Shown piece by piece: positions 57,417-64,000 of a DNA stretch of 64,000 nt. This DNA is from Tillandsia leiboldiana (taxonomy: Eukaryota > Streptophyta > Magnoliopsida > Poales > Bromeliaceae), in NCBI GenBank assembly GCA_029204045.2, contig CM055062.1:6224411-6288410 (forward strand), written 5' to 3'. Under the pieces are notes generated by a model. That model saw nothing but the letters and a program-made list of their open reading frames with translations, did not search any database and had not been told where the DNA came from. Every line of letters begins with the position of its first letter. The stretch's first letter is position 1. The translations under genes were made by a program, and so were the position numbers.

Positions 57417-60378
57417 AAAAGAAAGTTTCGTCCTCAAAACTAACACAACTCAAAAGGAGTCTCAAAAACCAAGGGTAGGTACCCAACGACACCGTCTCCA
57501 GCTCCCAAGTCGCCATTCACTCCCCGTGATTACTCCTCTACAACAACAACAACAACCACAACCAGTACGGCATGGCCCAAATTGCGCAATCCTCTTACCT
57601 CACGAGCCAGAATTCGCAACGGGCGTCCCTCGTACTCCAAACACACACAGATCTCAAACAGAGCGAGTCAATCACGGGCGGGGAATCCAACAGCAAGGCA
57701 CTCCTGAGCTGAGATGCGGAAAACCTCAGGGACTCCACAAAGGCTGGGGAAAGGGAAGAACAACCAGTGCCACACGCACCAACACCACACCCCGGGTGTC
57801 AACTCAACCATGCGACCCAAAACACCCCCACACGATCAACCAAGAGGGAGAGAATCCAACAAGCTGGGGTCCTCACTCGGTCACTCCCGAATCTTGACCA
57901 TCCGAGTGCACTACTCAGCCGCGGTCTATCATCCAAAGGAACCCTCAGGGGCACAACCACAAGCCATGTTCGCCTCAACAGTCCACACAGCACCAGCTGT
58001 GGAATCATCCAACTCGACCCCAGACAGCTTTCCTGCTCCAGGTATCCGCCAACACAATGGCCCTGTCGGGGTGATCCAGAATGCTCAAAAATAAACCAAC
58101 GGTAACTCCACCGCCACCATGGGAGGCATCGCTATAACTTGCAAGTCCATCACCCCGCACTAACGATGCAAAAGTCGGCGCTGATATCAGTGTCAGTATC
58201 CATTAGCTATGCTCTCCTGGCACTACCAAGTCCAAGAAGCTCCTCACCTTGACAATAATTGTCGACCTCGGCCAATTTCCAAATGGTATCTATATTGGCC
58301 GGATTTCCACCGCCGCCCCTACGGCTAACACAATGTGACCCACGAAGGTGAACTTCAGAAGCTAAAACTTGTATCTCAATAACTTGGCATACAGCTTCAC
58401 CCACACAGGCACGGTAGCACATCCCCAAGTGCCCCTCGTGCTCCAAGTCGCTCTGGGGGTAAATCAAATATCTTCGGGGAACACCACTCCCAATCTGTCC
58501 AAATACATCTGGAACACATGATTCCTCAGATCTTGAAGACAACAGGGCATTAATTATTCCATTTGGCCCACTATGCGCTCATAATGCCCCTACCGAATCC
58601 TGAATGCCATCTAGGCAAAGTCCTTGGCTGTCTGATTCCAAGTAGGTACTCGCATCATACAATAACTGTCGGAGTATGACCCCATAAAAAGGTTCTAGAT
58701 ACCACCCGGACCTGTCTACACTCGAACCACAAAAGGACCCTCACAGCCATGTATCAACGACGTGGCATCACCACCGTGTACCAACGGCGTGGCACTAGGT
58801 CAAACAGAACCCTCGATCCATCAGATCCTGCAACTGCGCCATCAGCTCTCTCAGCTCTACTGGCGATATCCAATGAGGTGCTGTCAAGGGTGGCGCGGTT
58901 CCCCGAACCACGTCAAACGTAATCTCTATCCCCCTAACCGGCGGCATCATCAACAGCTCAGGTAAAATCACACCCGGGATTTTATGGGCAACAGAGATAT
59001 CCTTGAGTCCCGGTGCCGCCGTAAGCACCTCTCACACTGTCGCTAAAACCTTTGTGCTCTAACAATCTCAATAACCAAGCCTCCTCTCGTCTGCCTTGCA
59101 TAAGATCAACGTCCTCTCTCTCCTCAGTCAAAATATCCTGTGGCATTGTGCCAAACAATCTCAAGCACAGGGTCAAAATACCGAACTGCCACTATTACCA
59201 ATAAATCTGTCGGTAACTCATAGTCTCAGCTGCACTGGACATGACCCACAAGCCTCCTCCACATGCACAACACTAACAGGAACCTGTACCTCAAGTGCAC
59301 GTGGTAACAAATCTGCCTCTAGTCCATGCAGGAATGCAATATGCTCTAACTCCGACTGCTGTGATGAAATCACACCTGCGACGACTCAATCCACTACCGT
59401 GGCGCCCTCCAACCGGGCGGCACAGATTCATCCGCTCGATACAAATGGTCATCGCTCAGTCTGCCAGAAAAATCACGACTAATCACAAAGGGAGCACGAC
59501 CTCTGTCTCTGCTCACACTGAGGCGACTGATACGGTCCTCCGCAGATAGCAAATCCACGGTACCGCTGCGCTACTCTGATATAGATGCTGATACTACAAT
59601 CGGGGTCTACCCGATCTCTGGCGTCTCGGGAACTCGTTATCCTGGAAAAAGAAATCAGAAATGCCTCTGCCGGCCAATCTGTCCCCCAAAGGCTCCGACT
59701 CAATCTTATGAGTCGGGGTGGTTCATCTGCCAAATCTGGCTGAATAGATCGATCATGTCCCCTCAGCTCACCAGCTGTCAACTATCCACCCTGCCTCGGT
59801 GCCTCGACACTAAACATTGGCACAGAGGGGGCTACTCGCTCCATCGGTGCCACAGAAATCCCTACCACTGAGGATACTGCAACCGGGTGGTCTCAAAAGG
59901 AAGCACTGTCAAGCTGCCCGCTGCTCCGACACCTGTATCATCCTATCCGCTGCTCACTCTGCCGCCGATATGCCACTGCCAATTCTGTCATCTGGGTCCG
60001 GAGCTCTCTGACCTCAATCTGGGTATCCGGCCCGAAACTGCCTATCCTGGCCCACAAGCTGCAATAGGGTGCACACGGGTCAGAACTCTGCGTCAGGGAG
60101 ACATCGCTCACTGCGACAAACCACACAACAGAACACACAACAAGCACTCGACCCAATCCAGCGAAAGTCTAAGACATGTCACCCATTCCATAACATTATG
60201 TTGTCTGTAGCCAACATAATCGCTTAGGAGAATAAACATGCCAGTCGCTCGTCCCGTCCCTTGGGAGAGGTATAAAACTCAATCAGGACTCTCGCTATAA
60301 GTCACGACTCTCTCGTAGTCATCCTAAGGTCCAACCACAATCCTAGGGTTTCTATGTCCATAATGACCTACATCCTAG
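57417..60378 (-). pseudogene. Gag-pol remnant of the reverse chromovirus
   Basis: Minus strand with many lesions. Gag-like helix near 60110-59960 (IEVRELRTQMTELAVAYRRQ). Protease-side linker near 59220-59150 (LPTDLLVI). RT entry near 58980-58850 (GIEITFDVVRGTAPPLTAP, SPVELRELMAQLQDLMDRGF). RT palm to connection near 58500-58230 (RYLIYPQSDLEHEGHL, SEVHLRGSHCVSRRG, NPANIDTIWKLA). The palm Asp pair itself is not readable. RNase H, integrase and chromodomain are absent: only about 0.8 kb of non-matching sequence separates RT from the polypurine tract. Motif order is that of Ty3/gypsy pol. Non-functional. Confidence 0.8.
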
Positions 60379-60390
60379 GCTCTGATACCA
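60379..60390 (-). promoter_or_regulatory. Primer binding site, initiator tRNA-Met
   Basis: TGGTATCAGAGC on the minus strand, 8 nt after the 5' LTR end (60399). Confidence 0.92.
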
Positions 60391-60398
60391 CTCTAATC

Positions 60399-60749
60399 TG
60401 TCACGCCCCGGGGGTCGAAACTGCGACCCGGGCTCGCCAACAGATCCGCCACCTATGCGGAACCCCGCATAAGCGAAGCGTCCAACCTACAAAGTACCAT
60501 CTAACGACTAAACAGATATTAGAGCTGAAGAAAAACTGTTGTAATAAAAACCTGAATCACTGTACAACTAAAAAATAAAATTACAATATCAATCTCCCAA
60601 AAATAATAATACAATAATCTGATCCACCGAAACTGTAATACAAGTAAAAGCCACCTATACAACATCTATAAATCCAAAAAGGGAGATAACTAAAATAATA
60701 AAATACAACTGAGTACAGTGAAACCCACAATCCGGGTCGGTACATCTAT
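60399..60749 (-). repeat. 5' LTR tail of the reverse chromovirus
   Basis: 351 bp matching 53148-53493 at about 97-98 percent, cut at 60749 by the insertion of the forward element (TGTGATGATCC at 60750). The 5 bp before the cut are TCTAT. Confidence 0.92.
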
Positions 60750-61262
60750 TGTGATGATCCGGACTTCCGCAGGAACAGTTGCAACATTAAACAGTGACGG
60801 TAGGAAGCTCATACGATGTATCGGAGCTAGTAGTGTCGAAAACGGATTTTTAAAATGGATCCGGCACGAAAAACGGAGCAAGTGGGCTTTTCTGGGGGCT
60901 TTCGCCAAAATTTCAGATGAGAATTTGGCGAAATGGACAGCGGATTTGGACTCAGCAAGCGAAAACGGTCAAAATAGTATATTTACTTTATTTTTTTCGC
61001 AAAATTTTACTGTTCACCGAAACAGTAACTCCGGCCGGCTGGAATTACTGTTCCGGCAGCCGGCGGCGACCGGCGGGCGGCGGCGGGTGGCGGCGCAGCG
61101 GCGGCGCAGCGGCGGCGCAGCGGCGGCGCAGCGGCGGAGCACGGCGGAGCGCGGCAGAGCGCAGCGACGCGCGGCGCGGGCAGCGCGGGCAGGCGCGGGC
61201 AGGCACGCGGGAGCGCGCTCCACGGCCTGGCGTGCACCGGGAGCACCGAAGATTCCCCTTGC

Positions 61263-61464
61263 CACGTGGCAGCTCCTGATTGGCTGGCCGGCTTCTAGAA
61301 AGCTGCGTTGTCTGTGACACGTGGCAGCACCCCATTGGCCGACATTTTCCGGAAGACCCGGCGCGGGGACCGGGCATGTGCACCATGTGGCCACGTGGCG
61401 GATTCTGAGTGGCCCTTGCACAGGCTGTTTCCTATTTTGTGGACACGTGGCGCGTCCTGGTTGG
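61263..61464 (+). promoter_or_regulatory. Four consecutive G-box-N10-CCAAT modules
   Basis: CACGTG at 61263, 61318, 61392 and 61444 with ATTGG (61279), ATTGG (61334), AGTGG (61408) and GTTGG (61460). The gap is exactly 10 nt in all four. Modules are 52-74 bp apart, 60-260 bp upstream of the TATA box. Confidence 0.75.
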
Positions 61465-61522
61465 TTCATTTTGGTGTTTCCTGTTCTGCCCGGATCTGGT
61501 GTGGGAGATTCCCTTGGCCCAT

Positions 61523-61530
61523 TATAAATA
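61523..61530 (+). promoter_or_regulatory. TATA box of the 60750 LTR
   Basis: CCCATTATAAATAGGATCC downstream of the G-box modules, followed by a CT-rich leader. Confidence 0.8.
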
Positions 61531-62298
61531 GGATCCCTCACTCCCACCATTTGTCACCTCGGTTTTCGAGCCGTAGAGAGAGAAACAGAGGTTGGGCCCT
61601 CTAGAAAAATTCTTTCTCTCTCTATTCTCTCTCTCCTAAAAATTTTAGAATTTTTGGAGTTACCGATAGTGAGTTATCTGCGACGCGGCGCACTGCGACG
61701 ATTTTCTTTTTCGGCCCATTTCCCGTCGCAGTTCAGTCGAAAAATACTTGTGGGCTAACCAGGTGGAATTTTTGAACGATTTTTGCGGCAGCGCGTTTCT
61801 AAGAGGTAAGGCTTCGATTTTCCTGTTGATCACTTTGCTCCATTTCATACTTTTGGCACGATTCCCGAGGCCTCTTTGACCCCCCTTTTTGCTGTGGAAA
61901 TTTCTGGACAGCATCAACTTCTCCGATTTTTATCTTGGCGTAGGAGCATCAGATCGAGGCGTTTAAAGAGTCGATTTCGATCTACTCGTCGCAAGGAAGG
62001 CAACCGTAATTTTTCTGGATTTTTCTGAGCACTATACAGAGGTGAAAAACTCCTCTATTTTCGTGCTATTTGAAAAACAACAAAAGCTGTATTTTTATGA
62101 ATAATATAGTTACACCCTATGCAATGTGTGTTGCTGTAGGGCACCGTTTTCGGCAGACAACAGTTTTAGGGGACTGTGGATAGCCAGGAGACTATCTGCG
62201 TGTGATTTGAGCTGTTCGAGGTGGGCGGTTGTTGCTTACCTCATTTTTGACAAGCTCACTTGGATTATTAGAACTCCCCTAAAATTTAATTAATAAGA

Positions 62299-62420
62299 AC
62301 CATTGGGACGAACTAATATAACAATTGATGAGGACCATTGGGACGAACTAATATGACAATTGATGAGAACCATTGGGACGAACTCTCCTAAAAATTAAAT
62401 GTGACAATTGATGAGAACCA
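62299..62420. repeat. 35-bp tandem repeat, about 3.5 copies
   Basis: Units begin ACCATTGGGACGAACTAATA at 62299, 62334 and 62369, each running into ACAATTGATGAG; a partial fourth starts at 62417. Confidence 0.9.
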
Positions 62421-63077
62421 TACATATGACCCCACAGATTATATGATGGCTTATTTTGGGACACTGTGATTGGGACAAAGGCTATAATCTCGCATGCAAA
62501 TAACTTTTATATCAGTACAGCAAATCAATCTTTTAAAATAAATATTTGACAGTATTTTACAGCTTTTAAAATAAGACAGTTGCATGCATGATTGGACATC
62601 TAGTGAGGCCACTATTTATTGCTACACTATCATATTGGGACTTAACATGTTTTATTGCTCTCCTTTGCATTAAGATGCTTGTCGCTCGAGTATGAGCAGA
62701 GGTTTGGGATAGTGTAGCCGAGATTGTACTAGATTGTGGACTTGTGGGGTATTGCAGTGACCGCGGACAGTAGGCGGTCGACCGGAGGTTTATCCTTGCA
62801 TCTGATTGGGGTTGAGTCTGGTTTATTTTTGCATCAGCTGGGGATCGGGCTTTTCTCTAGTGGATGTTTTTCCCACTTATTGAGTATTATGGCATTAGAT
62901 TGGGTATCAGGTCTCTTTAGTGGATGGTTTTCCCACTTTGATCATAGTCATGATCCAGTCCTGCTATTTTATGACACTTATGATACTTATTACTGAGATA
63001 CTTTACTCGTGTGGGTCGCTCCCCTCGAGTGCCACTCCGGAGTGTGTTACAGACAGCCTTTGAGTCCTTGAGACTCC

Positions 63078-63179
63078 TATCCCCTATCGGTGTTATGCGT
63101 TGGCCAGCATACCCGATTTGGCAAGCACTATCCCCTATCGGTGTCATGCGTTGATCAGCATACCCGATTTGGCAAGCAC
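63078..63179. repeat. 51-bp tandem duplication in U5
   Basis: TATCCCCTATCGGTGT...GATTTGGCAAGCAC occurs at 63078-63128 and 63129-63179 with three differences. The equivalent in the 5093 LTR (near 26196-26250) is single. Confidence 0.9.
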
Positions 63180-63841
63180 AGCAGGCAGTACCAGTTTTAC
63201 TGGTGGCACAAGATTGGGTTAATTGATCAGATACTGTTTCCTGATGCATTCATACAATTATTTCTTTCAGTAGTGGTAGTTCCCTATTTCAGTACCTTAT
63301 TTACCTTACCACTTCACCCTTTTCCCTTGCCTCTAGTAGTCCTAGTGGGTCCGTCAGAGTTGTGGTTTTACCCACTAGGGGAGGCTACTGGTTTATCTGG
63401 TAGTTCTCACCCCCATTGTTGTTCCTCTTTTTCTTCTCCGTTATTTTGCAGAGCCGTCCGTGGGAGTTGCTGGGCCATCCGCAGCGGATCGAGGTAAGAG
63501 GATAGCGGACTAGCTAGACCGTCTGCCCCGACCATGAGAGTAGCTGGACTTTTATTGTACCCCTTTTTATGTCTCAGACTGTAGCACTTTACTTTGGGTC
63601 TGGTTTTAGCCAGCCGGTTGTATTTATTTCGGTGAGCTGGGAGATTATTGTATTATTACAGCTTGTACCTTACCAGTCCGAGATTATTATGTTTAGTTCA
63701 GCTCTGCTTTATGCTCTTTTATTGATATATTATATCTGAGCAGGTTACCAGCGCTTCGTGCATGCGAAAAATTCCGTGTGCACGGCGGATCTGTAGACGG
63801 GCCCGGGTTCTGGTTTGCACCCGGGGCGTGACAGATTAAGT

Positions 63842-63853
63842 TGGTATCAGAGC
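63842..63853 (+). promoter_or_regulatory. Primer binding site, initiator tRNA-Met
   Basis: TGGTATCAGAGC, 8 nt after the LTR end, the same spacing as in the reverse chromovirus at 60379-60399. Confidence 0.92.
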
Positions 63854-64000
63854 TTAGGGATAGGTCAGTTGGGACTTAGGAAACCCTAGGCTTTTGGCAG
63901 ACCCTAGGATGATAGGGCGCGAGAGACGTGACATTTTGCGAAAGTCGTTGATTTATTTGCTTGACTCTTCCAGTGAGTGAAGAGAGACCGACATATCCAA

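Larger units (their letters stand above)
53148..60749 (-). mobile_element. Giant-LTR gypsy chromovirus, reverse, with 5' LTR cut by the next insertion
   Basis: Minus strand order: 5' LTR tail (60749-60399), primer site (60390-60379), 3.0-kb decayed gag-pol (60378-57417), polypurine tract (57416-57405) and full 3' LTR (57404-53148, 4257 bp). The 5' and 3' LTR tails differ at about 8 of 345 aligned bases (about 2.3 percent), so it is older than Sirevirus copy 1. The 5 bp left of it are GTTTT; the other duplicate lies outside the window. The LTR is longer than the whole internal region. Confidence 0.88.
60750..63833 (+). repeat. 5' LTR (3084 bp)
   Basis: TGTGATGATCC to GGGGCGTGACA. GC-rich U3 with CGGCGGCG(CA) repeats (61060-61200), four G-box modules (61263-61464), TATAAATA 61523-61530, donor-like AG/GTAAGG at 61806, GAGGTGGGCGGTTG near 62217, a 35-bp tandem repeat (62299-62420), a 51-bp duplication (63078-63179), and a U5 hairpin (CCCGGGT/ACCCGGG). 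Confidence 0.9.
60750..64000 (+). mobile_element. Forward giant-LTR gypsy element, 5' LTR and start of interior (runs off the window)
   Basis: 5' LTR 60750-63833, then 8 nt, primer site 63842-63853 and the first 147 nt of untranslated leader. The AGACCCTAGGATGATAGGG... stretch resembles the leader of the reverse element near 60320-60380. No coding sequence is inside the window. It is the last insertion on this side because nothing interrupts it here. Confidence 0.88.

Noticed and set aside
63842..63853. Fragments of a tRNA gene
   Set aside because: Only the 12-nt complement of tRNA 3' ends is present next to LTR ends; no cloverleaf. These are primer binding sites.

Overview
This window is plant nuclear DNA made almost entirely of nested transposable elements. 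The evidence is Sirevirus-type Ty1/copia elements, Ty3/gypsy chromoviruses with 3-4 kb LTRs, initiator-Met-tRNA primer sites, a MULE transposase relic, hAT-type MITEs and a 100-N assembly gap. A flowering plant is certain; the species cannot be read from the sequence. I found no intact host gene. The setting looks like gene-poor, repeat-packed chromatin.

Layout. 1-3940 is AT-rich intergenic DNA with a foldback MITE (451-621), a 441-bp hAT-type MITE with 8-bp target duplications (2328-2768), microsatellites and one weak exon-like remnant near 1500-1600. From 4448 to 33466 lies the wreck of a chromovirus (integrase, chromodomain, polypurine tract, 3' LTR). Its integrase is split at 5092/26979 by a 4.3-kb solo LTR with GCTTC duplications. 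That solo LTR was hit twice: by a reverse-strand solo LTR (7731-11828, ATATT) and by a second solo LTR (12418-25858, GGCTA). The latter contains a complete young Sirevirus (14488-25228, GCACG). The chromovirus 3' LTR holds another solo LTR (29659-32529, TTGAT) and a second Sirevirus (33467-41469) that has lost its 3' end.

41470-45768 carries a truncated hAT-type end, an (AT)n tract and a decayed MULE with a remarkable palindrome array. After the gap come reverse-strand chromovirus pieces: an LTR with adjoining pol remnant (45869-50589), a forward LTR of another family with a GC minisatellite (50590-53147), a reverse element with both LTRs represented (53148-60749), and finally a forward element (60750 to the end) whose 5' LTR and primer site are present but whose coding region lies outside the window.

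The two Sireviruses encode one Gag-Pol polyprotein (Gag, protease, integrase, RT, RNase H). In copy 1 it is broken only by two nonsense codons. In copy 2 it is broken by one nonsense codon and a 2-nt deletion. No protein in the window looks functional as it stands. The most notable signals are non-coding. One is a G-box and CCAAT-box pair held at exactly 10 nt spacing, repeated in five diverged LTRs. Others are palindrome and hairpin arrays in the Sireviruses with compensatory base changes, a conserved splice-donor position inside the giant LTRs, and a putative second promoter unit downstream of pol.
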